Below, piece by piece: positions 37,131 through 47,512 of a DNA stretch of 64,000 bases. The notes under the pieces are model-generated. The model had not been told where the DNA came from, did no database searches, and saw only the letters and a program-made list of their open reading frames with translations. The stretch lies in assembly GCA_004802705.1 (NCBI GenBank), contig SGPL01000129.1:1-64000 (forward strand), in the 5' to 3' direction. Source of the stretch: Bondarzewia mesenterica (Eukaryota > Basidiomycota > Agaricomycetes > Russulales > Bondarzewiaceae). The first letter of the stretch is position 1. Each line of letters begins with the position of its first letter. A program made the position numbers and the translations under genes.

Positions 37131-37249
37131 GAATGCGCCTCGACTCAGCACTGTGTGCTCGAGAACCTCTAGGGTCTGATATGAGATAACAGAATAGGTG
37201 TGATTTCATTGAGTCGGTCAGGTGCGCATGGTAGACTGGGACAGCGTAT
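37131..37249. other. Spacer between minisatellite and SEY1 fragment
   Basis: Short spacer with no feature. Confidence 0.3.
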
Positions 37250-38048
37250 TTAGTCCTTTACCTTCTTGAAAGTGCCATCGATGACATCCTCTGGCTTCCA
37301 TACTCTTGGCACACCAGCATCATCACATCGAAAGCGCTCCTCCAAGCACGCATGCAGCTTGCCGAGTATGACATTGTCGATGGTCTGCTCGTCAATCTTC
37401 GCTCGCAGAGCTATCCATGCACGCTTGCGAAGGCTGGCAAGAGTAACTGCATTCTCCTCGACCGTGCAATCAAAACCTGCATTTGAACATACCGGTGTCA
37501 GATGAGAAGTGTTACGAATGTGTTTGAATCTACTGACCTTTGGCCGTGGTGAGGTAGCTCATATCGGCTTTGACCAGGGTCTCCTTAAATGTCCGCCAAA
37601 TGCTGTCCCACATATCTGGCGATGCCTTGTTGAGGAGGAGGTCGACGGGTTCCGAGATCAGCTTCTTGAAAGATCGCTGTTTATCAACATAATTGGCATA
37701 TAGCTTGTTAACATTGCGTCTTTGGATCTAAACCAACACATACCTCGATGGCATTGATCATTTTCTTTGTCTCGTCCTTCCTCAGCTGCTCTGCAACCCT
37801 CCTCAGCTCTTCTTCTAGTAATCTGAGCTCCTGTACCCAGTTCCACGCCGTATCCTCGTCCGAAACATCCATCTCCTTCGCACCCTTGGTGAAACGTATT
37901 TTGCAGCGTGCGCGTGCCTTGCCAACAACCTCAGCAAAGTTGTATCCATCGATGCGCATGGGATTTCCAAGAAGGCAGGCCTTGTGGAGGTTCTGGAGTT
38001 GGCCAACAAATAGAGCAGCAAGCGTAGAGTCGAGTACTGCAATGAGGT
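37250..38048 (-). pseudogene. Fragment of a SEY1/RHD3-type dynamin-like GTPase gene
   Basis: SEY1 (atlastin/RHD3 class) fuses endoplasmic reticulum tubules. Three exons survive: 38048-37744 (VLDSTLAALFVGQLQNLHKA, NFAEVVGKARARCKIRF, coiled coil EEELRRVAEQLRKD), 37676-37538 (RSFKKLISEPVDLLLNKASP, MWDSIWRTFKETLVKADMSY) and 37476-37250 (FDCTVEENAVTLASLRKRAW, ARAKID-like ALRAKIDEQT, AGVPRVWKPEDVIDGTFKK). Both introns are intact GT-AG, and the coding frame has no stop until GTAAAGGACTAA at 37250. The GTP-binding N-terminal domain and the C-terminal membrane hairpin are absent on both sides, so this helical-bundle piece cannot be a working fusogen. Retained introns mean DNA-level capture, not a retro-copy. 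Confidence 0.78.
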
Positions 38049-39616
38049 CTGCACATTACGATTATAGACGCCATGGTGGTACTGGGAGGCCTCTCAATCA
38101 TATCGTGCTGCCAGAGAGGTTCTCAAGGTTTGTATCATCCGCAAATCATGAAAAACAATTGTACCTATATAAGGCCGACAGTGAAAGAATAGAGCAGTAT
38201 TTTGGTCGTCCAACACGGGTTTGGCGGCAGAGGATGTTGAGACCACAGAAGTTGAACAAAAAGGTGACACAGCGAAGGTACAACGGAATCACAGCATCTG
38301 CGTGGAACACAGACAGGCGTTCATGCAAAGCAAGACGTCCGACGTTACAGAGACGATAATCGAATGAACAGGTCGAGAATGAGGGCGATCAGCGGAGTGA
38401 ATGAAATGTCAGGAAATGCAGCGTCTTGGCAGACCAGTGTAGGCAGGCATGGTGCGCGACGAAGCGGGTGACTATGCCGTTGGCGCAACCCATGGAGATC
38501 TCGAGCTCCAACCAACCTTGATGTGGGTACGTATGCCCCCTTTTTTGGGGTGGTTGGGCTGAGGGCGTGCTGAGATGACGCGATTGAATTTGAGAGATTC
38601 TGAGGTTCCGGGTTGAGATACAGAAGAATCAATAAAACGATGCAGTTATGGAGGAAAGGGAAACATACAACGTCGCCTCCAAACTATCCTGGTGGACGGA
38701 TGCATGGGGAGGGGAGGGGAATGCACACGTTGGAGATGCCGGTGACGATTTGGAGTTCCCCTTTTTTGGGCAGTTGGGCCGAGGGCACGCTGAGATGATG
38801 CGATTGAATTTGAGAGATTCTGAGGCTCAGGGTTGAGATAGAGAAGAATCAATAAAAAGATGCAGTTATGGGGGAAAGGGAGACATACATCATCACCTCC
38901 AAACTGTCCTGGTGGATGGGAATCTGTTCAGTTGTGTGCTGACATGATGGTGGACTAGTCCTTTGAGTCATCGTGGTACTGCGTGATCAGGTCGACGCTT
39001 GTTTATTGATGGGCATGTGTGAAATCGCGTTAGTGAAGGTGCAGGTGCATGGAGAGGGGAAGGCACACATTGGAGATGCCTGTGATGATTTGGAGTGCGA
39101 ACCTCTGTCATGGCCATTGGTTGTGTGTGGTTGTGCATTGGGTCTTGCGAGGAGGTGAGATAGTGGTGGTCCGATACCGACCATAAGAGGGAGATGCGAG
39201 GTGTCATCAGGACGAGGAAAGAAGTCATAAAGTAACGCGTCAACTAAAAACCATCCATGAAAGCTGACAATGGATTGATGAACGAACAAAGTGAGAGGGA
39301 GGAAACACGCACCAGCGAAATGCAAAAAAGGAAGAGCGTAGTGACCGTGAGGGCCAACCATCATACAGGTAAGACACCAGGCAAAGTCATGCAGTGGTCA
39401 GTGCCAAAGAATGTGGGCGACAGATTTGGCGACGTCGATGGCCTAAAATAGCAGTCAAGGCGCATTGGCTCGGCAACAGTGCATAGCTTCCACAGATTCG
39501 ATTATTGCGATAATTAGTTGGGCTGCCATTTATTCAACCATTGTGCCAAAGTTGTGAGTGGGGACCTATTCATAGGCTTGCAAATTTTGTGGAAATAGTA
39601 CAATAGTGTACAGGTG
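38049..39616. repeat. Element interior with a duplicated ~220-bp unit
   Basis: The words ttttttggg(gt)ggttgg, gcgattgaatttgagagattctgag, and aaactatcctggtggacgg occur at 38538-38700 and again at 38758-38920, about 220 bp apart. A third partial copy of another part (cacattggagatgcc...gatttggagt) lies at 38718-38757 and 39065-39095. The rest holds short open frames only and no gene I recognise. (Repeat words quoted here are each within the shared segments.). Confidence 0.6.
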
Positions 39617-42600
39617 TTAAGATGTATTGTACCCACAGGCCACCAGAATTGCGGAATGAATCCAACAATTGAACAAGGTGACCATACCGCTCGAGACATG
39701 CTCCACCAGAACATTCTCCAGCCAATCATTGACCAAAATGTTGCATGCGGCATCACATGTATGAAAGTGAACCGTTGGTTCTGGGTGTGCAGCACGCTAG
39801 AGTAAAGTGATCAAGATCACGGCAAGAGTCAATAAAAACTGCATTCACTCACTTTTTCTGTGCTCATGGGAGGCTCCAGAACTGCCATCGGAGCATCTTC
39901 ACCTGGGTGATGAAGCCGTATCTGTTTCTCAAGATACGGGTCAGACAAGTAGCAGATAGAATGAGCAGACAGACTTATCTGCAACTTCCAGGTCGACGAT
40001 GCTGGAACCATGTCTGACTCCGATATAGCCAAGAGAAACAGCCTCACTCTGAGCATGTTGTCATCTCTGGACACTTGAAAGTCGGACTCAGATACAAGCA
40101 CACCATGAATTTTGGGGTGGTTGGGATGTCCAGCGGCACGCAAGTATCGGACGAGACAGAATTAGAATAGATCGCACATTCGAGTGAGATGAGTGGACTT
40201 GGAGTAGTCAGAAGTCAAGAAGCGCAGGCCAGTAACGACTGGGCGGGGATCCGACAACTTGCAGTTGTACATGGTCTGCAGCAACCTGCCAACTTGTGCT
40301 GCCGATGATGGAAATGTCTGCCACATGCGCAATGAGCAATGATGATACAGCAGAGCAAGGAAAAAAAAGCCACCCACCTTGATGAACGACTTCTTCCCCT
40401 TAAACTTGATATCAAAGCCATCCCTGAATGCCAAAAAATCGGGATGGCGTGCAAAGCCTGAGTGCCCGAAGACCACAAATCCAACAATTGTGCGGGTGTA
40501 TATGTTGTGCTCATCGCTTGTGCGAGTACATGGAAAGAGATGGGGCTGTGAGGATGCGGTGCTCCGCAGTCAAATATTAGAGGGTGAAAAGCAGCAACTA
40601 TATTACCTGGGTATTTAAAGCTTCCACAACGAGCATATTAAGGGAAGATGGCAGGGGATCACTAGGGTACAGAGAGAACCATGCCCTCAAAGAATTCCCA
40701 GCGACCGAGTCTAGCTGCTCGATGATGCTAGCATCCAGTTCAACCTTGTCATTAGCCCAAAGGATGGCAGCTGCAATGAGAAGAGGAGAAATCGGGAATG
40801 GTCCAATACTAAGATGGAAAAGGTGAAATGCGCATAGGGAGCCCCAGGCGCGAAAGTAAGCAGAGCATGTGGGAAGGCTTTCATCAAGCGTGTTGAGGTG
40901 CAGAATGATGTAACCATTTCGGACATCCCAATATTTGATGTCTTGGGTGTGCTCATTGAGTATACAGCGATATACAGCACACTCTGGACCATGGCCAACT
41001 CCATTCTCTCTGGAAAAGATGTTATTAACATGCCAGTATTATACCAGAGTGAGAGAACAGAGCGCACATGAAGAACAGGTGCAACGGGTCCAGAAAGGCC
41101 ACAAGATCAACCATTTGGCATCCAACGCCTGGCTGTGGTTAGAAAGTGATCTCAGACACATCGGAATCGGCATCGGTTGTATGAAGCCACTGCAGGTAGT
41201 CGAGCATCGTCATCGTGATAGCTTTTAAATTGTCTCCACGAAATTGGACTATGTGGCTGTTGGTACGCGATGAGATAGCGGTCGCGGCATCATCTGAAAC
41301 TTTGTTTCTCCATCGAGTCACCTTCTTCAGCATCTCTGGTCGAGAGGGCATGTACAAAGGGACATCAGCCGGTGCGGACGACAAGGATTCATCAATCTAT
41401 ATTGAAGATGTCAGCGTTGTTTAACAAAGTAAAAAATGACAACATACTGTCCTGTTTTGTGTATGGGTCGCTGCAGCCTGGATAGGTTGGGCCATTGATG
41501 TGGATATAGACGAGTGTTCATTCTGTCATTGGAACTTCAGAACCGTAAATGTTCAACAAGTTAGGCACAGAAAATGCACGGATGTCAATGATGTAGGCAA
41601 CATCAAGGGCTGCTCGACTCGGCGATGACTGTTTTCAGGTGGTGCAGCATCCTACAATAATGAAGTCAAGGAATAGTAGCAAGGAGGGATGAGAAATCGT
41701 ACAGGATCGAGCGGGTCAGAGTCAGATCGAGGGCGCATGAATCCAATGACTGGTTGAGTCACAAAAGGTTGCTCAGAGCTTTTTGCGGTCATTGTAGTAT
41801 CCTATATGAAGTAGCCCCACATTATTGCGTGCCACAAATAGAGGATCATGCATTGGCAAATGCACGGATGAATCTGGCGACGATTGAGCATGCGGGCATG
41901 CAATATCACCGGCAAGGCACTCAGGATCACCACGCTGTGAAATCCCACTGACTGTCAAGCTGAACATGATGCGCCATGCAAAACATGCATGAGGTAACGT
42001 GTGAACGGGCAATCAGTCTGCGGGGCTAAAAAACTCAGAGATGCCAGAGCGGAGGTTTCCATAGTGAGGAGCTGTAAGAAAAATGAAAGGCAGTCCGTTT
42101 ACTCTCGATAAAATGGGAGATTACCTAGAATGAATAAAGGCCAAGTGTCGTGCAGCGGATTCTTCAGCTTCTTGGGTCCGCACTCCTTGACCAGCGTGTC
42201 AAGGGTAAAAGAGTGCCATATGATCTGACTGGCCAGCTCGAAGTGATAGACGGAGCCACTTTGAATGCGCTTGGGCATCAGCAGAAGCCACTTGAGCATA
42301 GAAAAATGAGTTGCGCTATCCATGTCATCGGAGATCACCTCATTGGAGCTTCGTGGGGGAGCATCTGGGACTATGTGTCCGTGATCATTGCAATGGTCTT
42401 GAAAGAAGTGGTCAAGATGGGTCCAAACTTGGCCGGCCTTAGGAAGTGAGCAGGAAAAGCCAAGGTGGTGCTTGTTAAGAATTCTGAGCAGGTCAGATAG
42501 CTTATCGTGAGCAAATGAATACTCAGGAGATGCGTGACCACGCATCTGATATTGATTGTTGCCATCTTTGACCTGCGAACAAAGCGTGATCAGTAAGCAA

Positions 42601-43480
42601 GTGTTCATTAACCCATATAACACAGAAAGAGATAGCTCACCACATAAGGGAGAATGGCGAACATACATTGCTCCTCTGATGAAACTCGAAACTGCTCCTA
42701 AAGATGAGCATTTTAAGATGAATTGACAAGAATAACGACATGAGTGAACACATACACGTAGACTCAAGCTCGTACCAGCACTACCTCTACCACAATGCTG
42801 AGGAAGATTGCATCTTGCACTTGCCATCTTTTGATTTTGAACATTGCTTGTAGCAGCGGCATTAGCTCGGTGTGCGATCAAGCTCCAGAACGAGGACATG
42901 GGTGAAGGAGAAGATGCATTGTGGCTAGCTGAAGTACGCTGAGACTGAGAGGGAGAAGCAGAGCTGTGAAAGAGCAAAGTCAATGACAAGTCAGCGAAGC
43001 GGCCGTAAGTAGCTCATGCAGCAGTGATAGAAGTGTGATGCCCCCACGGAGCCGTGCAGATGCAGATAGAACCAGGGCCCCATGTAGCAGCAAACTGTGT
43101 GAGTGAAGATCAACGAATATATGTTAGATGAGGGAACATAGAGAGTGATTACACATACGGAATGAAAGCCACCGCAATTGGTATCAGGGGATGACGCTTT
43201 TTGACACAGGTAATGAGGATCAGCGAGATCAGTAATTTGGCGTGCAGTATGACTTTGCCAGGGATGGCCACAAGACGCGCACTGATCAGACGGATCAATG
43301 GCATTCTAAAAAATGAGAAATTATGGTCAAATGCGAGTGAGTGTGAGATATTGGACAACACACTGGGTGCAAGGTGCCGTCTGCTTGAGCAGAAACATAT
43401 GCTGCACAACGGCAGCCAGCATTCACGCAGTGATCCCGCTCCGGAAGGCTCAGGTGGTGGTGAGATGAAGGCTGAGACAT
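39617..43480 (-). CDS. Cys-rich and HECT-like multi-exon protein of the large element
   Basis: A family expanded in agaricomycetes, with an N-terminal zinc-binding region and a C-terminal part assigned to the HECT E3 ligase fold; biochemical function is unproven. From ATG 43480 the exons read HCVNAGCRCAAYVSAQADG, then CASCGHPWQSHTARQITDLA with DPHYLC and NCGGFHS, then FAATWGPGSICICTAPWGHH: the CxxxCxC, CxxCGHPWxxH and CxCxxPWxxH ligand series. A Ser-rich linker follows with SARCNLPQHCGRGSAG. The middle runs to LVKECGPKKLKNPLHDTWPL (about 42140). The C-terminal part has PFPISPLLIAAAILWANDKV, GNSLRAWFSLYPSDPLP, HPDFLAFRDGF, GHPNHPKIHGVLVSESDF, then FHTCDAACNILVNDWLENVL and WIHSAILVACGYNTS before TAA at 39619-39617. 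I see no stop inside the recognised exons. Exon joins in 41460-42100 are uncertain. Confidence 0.72.
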
Positions 43481-43781
43481 AGAATAATGGAGGGGAGACA
43501 GACAGAGGAGCAGCCAAAGGAGATGTCGGAGACATGAGATCTCGTCTTTTATAGCATAAAAATTCTGGCCTTATGGGTTGAACCAGAGTCCGTGTCATTC
43601 AGTGGTGACAGCGCAGCGAGATTGAGCAGAAGTTGAAATGTCTCGCGCTAAGTGATTGCCATGAGTAATATTGTCCGGACTGGACAAAAATCATACTCTG
43701 GACTTAATTATGGTGATTCCTGGCCTCTGTGCGAGTTGGCACTCTATGATTTGGATTGAAAAAAATTGACGCATTGCAATA

Positions 43782-44077
43782 CTGTACCATTCCGACCAAT
43801 TCATTTGTCACACGTCACAAGGGTGCTGGCGGAACGAAATTTTGGGGGGTGTCACATGTCACATCAAGCCTGTATGAAACCATTTGACGGTTGTCATCTA
43901 GCAAGTGTCACAAAATTTCGTGACACACACCTAATGTAGTGTGGCTGGAGTCACAAAATTTTGACTGGGAATGAAATTATCCCCTTATCACAGTCATACC
44001 CTACCCCAAATGAATGGATGAACTTGAAACCTGTCACACGGGTCATTTTCAAGAATGAATTGGTCGGAATGGTACAG
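43782..44077. mobile_element. 296-bp MITE with 24-bp terminal inverted repeats and TA flanks
   Basis: CTGTACCATTCCGACCAATT(CATT) at 43782-43805 is repeated exactly in inverse form at 44054-44077. TA stands on both sides (43780-43781, 44078-44079), as left by Tc1/mariner transposases. The inside holds gtgtcacaaaatttcgtgac, a palindrome around 43905-43930, and several gtcaca words. There is no open frame. It is inserted between the HECT-like gene start and the right end of the large element. Confidence 0.85.
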
Positions 44078-44094
44078 TAATTACGGTTGGGAGA

Positions 44095-44400
44095 AATAAT
44101 CAATATTTATCACTCCTTACTGGATTTATGTGAGATGTCGATATACACAAGTTCTCTTCGATCCTTAACAATCTTCTTCAATGAATAATGATTTAATTGG
44201 GTACAACAAAAACTGATATTTTCCTATAAAAATTGATAAATGCTCGGAATTATCGTTGGTGTCCATCTTGTATGGGCAAAAACCATACGCGATCAGTATT
44301 ATCTGTTAAAAATTAGTTAAATGTTGTGTTTGCTAGCGTTAACAGTTGGTTACTGATAGGAATCGAAAAATATCGGGCGGATGCTAGACGTTCGCATATT
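44095..44400. repeat. Right subterminal region with inverse TTTATCA-type motifs
   Basis: The words aaaattgataaatg, actgatatt, gatcagtatt and tactgatagg lie here: mostly the complement of the TTTATCA/TATCAG words of 25690-26070. Together the two clusters support a single element with inverted ends, but identity is short-range and could be chance in AT-rich DNA. Confidence 0.4.
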
Positions 44401-44491
44401 TTTGTCTGATAACAACCTTCATAGTCAACCTTCGTGCTTGCTACGTCCACGTGGAAGGCTCTCGACCAACGTTCAACGTTCAACCACCATC

Positions 44492-44851
44492 ATGGCACAA
44501 ACCGTCGTCGTTCAGGCCAAAGTTCAACGAGCCACCTCCCAAAGCCGTCTTGAACCCATGCTCCTCTCCGTCTCGTTTTCGGGTACTCTCCCCTCTGGCC
44601 ATGTTCTTCCGATTCCTCAGGAAGTCGTGAGTTCCTGATCTTTTGTCACTGATTTCAAAGTTGCTTAGTACTTGTTATTGAACTTCCCTGAAACTCGAAT
44701 TCAGCCTGTCGAGGTGTCCGTTTCGCTCCCTGGTCAGTTTTCAGGTTCGATTAAGCCCTGTGTACGCGTCTTCCGTGATACCGCAGCGGAAGCCGTCAAT
44801 GTCAGTGCTAGAAACGGCGCTGTCAGTATCTCTGACTCATCCAGGCAATAA
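44492..44851 (+). CDS. Small unknown protein, two exons
   Basis: Exon 1 (44492-44626) encodes MAQTVVVQAKVQRATSQSRL and then LSVSFSGTLPSGHVLPIPQE; an intron of about 80 bases (GTGAGT to TTCAG) leads in phase 0 to VEVSVSLPGQFSGSIKPCVR and DTAAEAVNVSARNGAVSISD. About 95 residues, alternating hydrophobic and polar, so probably beta-rich. It has no signal peptide and I know no family. It starts only about 90 bases past the proposed end of the large element, so its promoter may overlap it. Confidence 0.5.
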
Positions 44852-44954
44852 TCGGTGAGTATTGTCCTCTCGTCATCCTTCAAGCGCTGTCTTCGCATCG
44901 CCCAAGTTGTATCCCTTCCGTCATTAAATCACTGCCCTGCGACATTATTCGAGA

Positions 44955-45533
44955 ATGAATTTATTCACTCCTAAAAAGGTCGTCATCACCGACGTTTCCC
45001 GCCGCTCGTCCACCGAGATGCCGTCCGAAGACGAGCCTGCGATCCCCTTCCTCCCCCTCCCATCGACATTCGATTATACCAATCGCGCGCACTGGGAAGA
45101 GTTAGCTGGGCTTATCCAACGCTGGCTCCTCCAAGACGATCCCAGTCACCGGAAACGGCAGTATTGGACGTGGGGCCGCGAATTGTTTTGGATCGCGTTC
45201 GTCGCTATGTATCCTTCCTTCCCATTTGGAGATACGAATTGGAACATGGGGTTGTGGCATTCGAGGATCTCATTGGAGGGCGCGTTTATCCAATCTTGGG
45301 TCAATGGTGGGTGGCAGGAATGTGGCAGCGCGCTTGATGATGATAGCAGCGAGGCTTTGTCGGCGGCGGAAGTTGCGGAGATTCGAAGGTATTTGAGAGA
45401 TGCTTTTTTTTTAGATATGCCTGTGTGTTCTGCACGGGCCCTGTCATCACCCTGCAGACTTGATGTTAGTGATGTGGTACTAACCTTGACTGCTAGTAGT
45501 GAAGGGGATTTTTACTGTTTTCTTTTGAAGTGA
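44955..45533 (+). CDS. Unknown protein, single exon
   Basis: 192 residues from ATG 44955 to stop 45533. The N-terminus is acidic and Ser/Pro-rich; from residue 40 comes a tryptophan-rich globular part (FDYTNRAHWEELAGLIQRWL, YWTWGRELFWIAFVAMYPSF, WVNGGWQECGS). The frame stays open throughout. The last 30 residues lose this character after YLRDAFFLD, and a short intron there is possible. I do not recognise the family. It follows the gene at 44492 by about 100 bases in the same direction. Confidence 0.55.
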   Translation: MNLFTPKKVVITDVSRRSSTEMPSEDEPAIPFLPLPSTFDYTNRAHWEELAGLIQRWLLQDDPSHRKRQYWTWGRELFWIAFVAMYPSFPFGDTNWNMGLWHSRISLEGAFIQSWVNGGWQECGSALDDDSSEALSAAEVAEIRRYLRDAFFLDMPVCSARALSSPCRLDVSDVVLTLTASSEGDFYCFLLK

Positions 45534-45836
45534 GGATCATCTTTTGTGAGACATGACCGACGATGAACGAGACCTAAATGTGGAACCCAGGTCTTTTCTA
45601 TCGAGATCATGGAGAGGTGCATTTGTGTCCCGTGGGTTGCGCGTTGTTGTTGGTAGGCTACTGTCTCATGGGTGCCTCCCGGAGTCTTCAACATTGGACT
45701 ACTCCAAAATGGTATACACGTGTATCTGCTACGCGGGATTGGGATGAACATTAGTACTCTGCGCCAAGTGTAATCAAATCGTATAACGGAATAGTGCCAA
45801 GTCGTGAAAGAAGTGCTGCATCAGATATACCGCTAC

Positions 45837-46577
45837 TCATGGACCCCTGCAGAAACCCCATGATTCATCATAAACAAACATCGCCCGTATCGTCAATGCG
45901 TTGCTCGGTCTCCAAAAACTTGTCCTATGCAGTGGTGGAACGCAGAACAACAGTTCGCCAGTTCGTTCACCCATTTCCGAGTCATCCTGGAAATGGACCG
46001 ACGCTGACAGCGAGTACGGAAAATATGTTGTATACGACAATACGCCTCGACAGTGTCCAAAGTCCCTGGCCACCCACGCACCACACCTGGATAGCTGTCT
46101 TGTCCAAAATGAACCAGAGACGATGCCCTTCCCCGTCTGGAAGGAATGCGATGGCATTCGCGCTATTCCTGTGTCCTTGAAACGGACACTGCGATTTCGC
46201 CCATATTTGCATCCCATACATGGATGGTACTGTCATCCGAAACCGAGACGATGCGCTTCCTATCTTGGGGAATGCGATTGAGTTGACTGTATCGGAGTGC
46301 CCTTCGAATGGACACTGAGATCACGTCGCTCGTCTCTGCATCCCACACCCGGATGATCGCATCGTTTGAGCCCGAGACGATGCACCTACCATCTGGCCGA
46401 CGGAGCTAATGCTGCCAGTGTGCCTTTTGAATGGACCTGAGACCACGTCGCCTGCCTCCGAATCCCACATCTTCGGAAACATTGAATTCCGGTTGATTCT
46501 AAGAGGAGAATAGGTGGCCGTCGAACGTGAGTCGTACGTCTCCCCACTCCCGAGGAGACACAACCAGTATTACGCAC
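45837..46577 (-). pseudogene. WD40-repeat remnant
   Basis: Minus-strand pieces in changing frames match WD40 repeats: MWDSEAGDVVSGPFKRHTGS (46470-46400), RIVSVSDDSTIHVWDANMGE (46260-46180), then FQGHRNSANAIAFLPDG and TAIQVWCVGGQG (46180-46060). At least two frame changes separate them, and neither the start nor a full propeller is present. Such repeats in fungi often end NACHT/NLR-like incompatibility proteins; only the WD40 nature is shown here. Confidence 0.65.
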
Positions 46578-47512
46578 TATCAGTCGTGCGTAGGCGGATG
46601 ATGCGGGAGATCATGACACAAATGCAGGAAAAAGGGACGTGCATGACGCGTGAGACGTTGGGGATGCGGCAGAGAGGACCAGGAGAAATCGCAGAAGTAT
46701 GAGTGAGCTCATGATGAAAGGTGGTGGAGGAGGCGGCCCGACGGAGTCGGTGAAGCGCGCAAATATAGGAGAAAATAGATGGAGGTTCAGCTGCCAGTGG
46801 ACATAACAAGCTGACACGCAATAAGTCATGCCTTGAAAATAAGGATGAAGGGGCATACCATGGATGGATGGAGCACCCACACTCGTGTGGTAACGATGAT
46901 CACGTTTAATCGAGCTGTTGTCAGTACGATATGAATGGAAAAATTACCGATTTTCCGGCATCCACAATTGTTACTACAACCTGATTTTATCAGCCTTAGG
47001 ATATTGTCGCTTTGAGGAGCTCAACAATGTTAGAGGAGGGAGGCGAAGGGCTGTTGAGTAGTACATACTGGTACGTACTTAGCCCGTCACCTTTGCAGAC
47101 CACACACAGAAGACAATCGTTTAGTACTTAGCCGGGCATGCACGTCGACTTCGTCGCCTACGAGAATCTAGTGGGGTTTCAATTTCTCGAGCAACCTTAC
47201 TCACCTGAGCGGTATACAGAACGCGGAGGACAGATTGAAGCTGATGATAGAGGCTGATAGAGGCTGATAGTCGATGGCATTGGTAGTTTGCAGATTGCAC
47301 TGGGCAGATCACTGGACTCGTGGACTCGGATGCTGTGGAGCCCCGCCATTTCGACGGGAAAATGGGCCATCCAATGGTCTCTTCTACTATCCCCACTACC
47401 AACTTCTAGCTGATCCTATTTCACAGTTCCTGAAATTTCTAGCCTTATGAGAACCTTTCAATGGTGACCATGGATCAACCCCCCACTCTTTTCTTTTCCC
47501 TAACGCTCGACC
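46578..47512. other. Intergenic, upstream of the P450 gene
   Basis: No gene recognised. A direct repeat gaggctgatagaggctgatag lies near 47245-47268. The last 100 bases before 47513 are pyrimidine-rich, as in fungal leaders. Confidence 0.4.

Larger units (their letters stand above)
25650..44410. mobile_element. Proposed large DDE-integrase element (about 18.7 kb), decaying
   Basis: The block is bounded by AT-rich flanks (25690-26070 and 44095-44400) that carry several TTTATCA-like words, mostly forward on the left and inverse (TGATAAA, CTGATA) on the right. A short inverse match GACAAAAATA (25658-25667) / TATTTTTGTC (44397-44406) lies near the proposed ends. Inside are a retroviral-type integrase gene reading inward from the left, a Cys-rich/HECT-like gene reading inward from the right, fragments of at least two host genes, a minisatellite and internal duplications. 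Host-like genes resume at 44492. The limits are inferred; no target-site duplication could be fixed. Alternative: a nest of several smaller elements rather than one. Confidence 0.5.

Noticed and set aside
36382..37179. A 265-codon open frame through the minisatellite
   Set aside because: It is open only because the repeat unit has few stops; its residues (GRGHYFLVPP and the like) follow the DNA repeat and change frame with every 55- or 57-base unit.
42150..42449. A plus-strand gene opposite the HECT-like gene
   Set aside because: The minus frame contains the family's recognised segments; the plus frame is a shadow.
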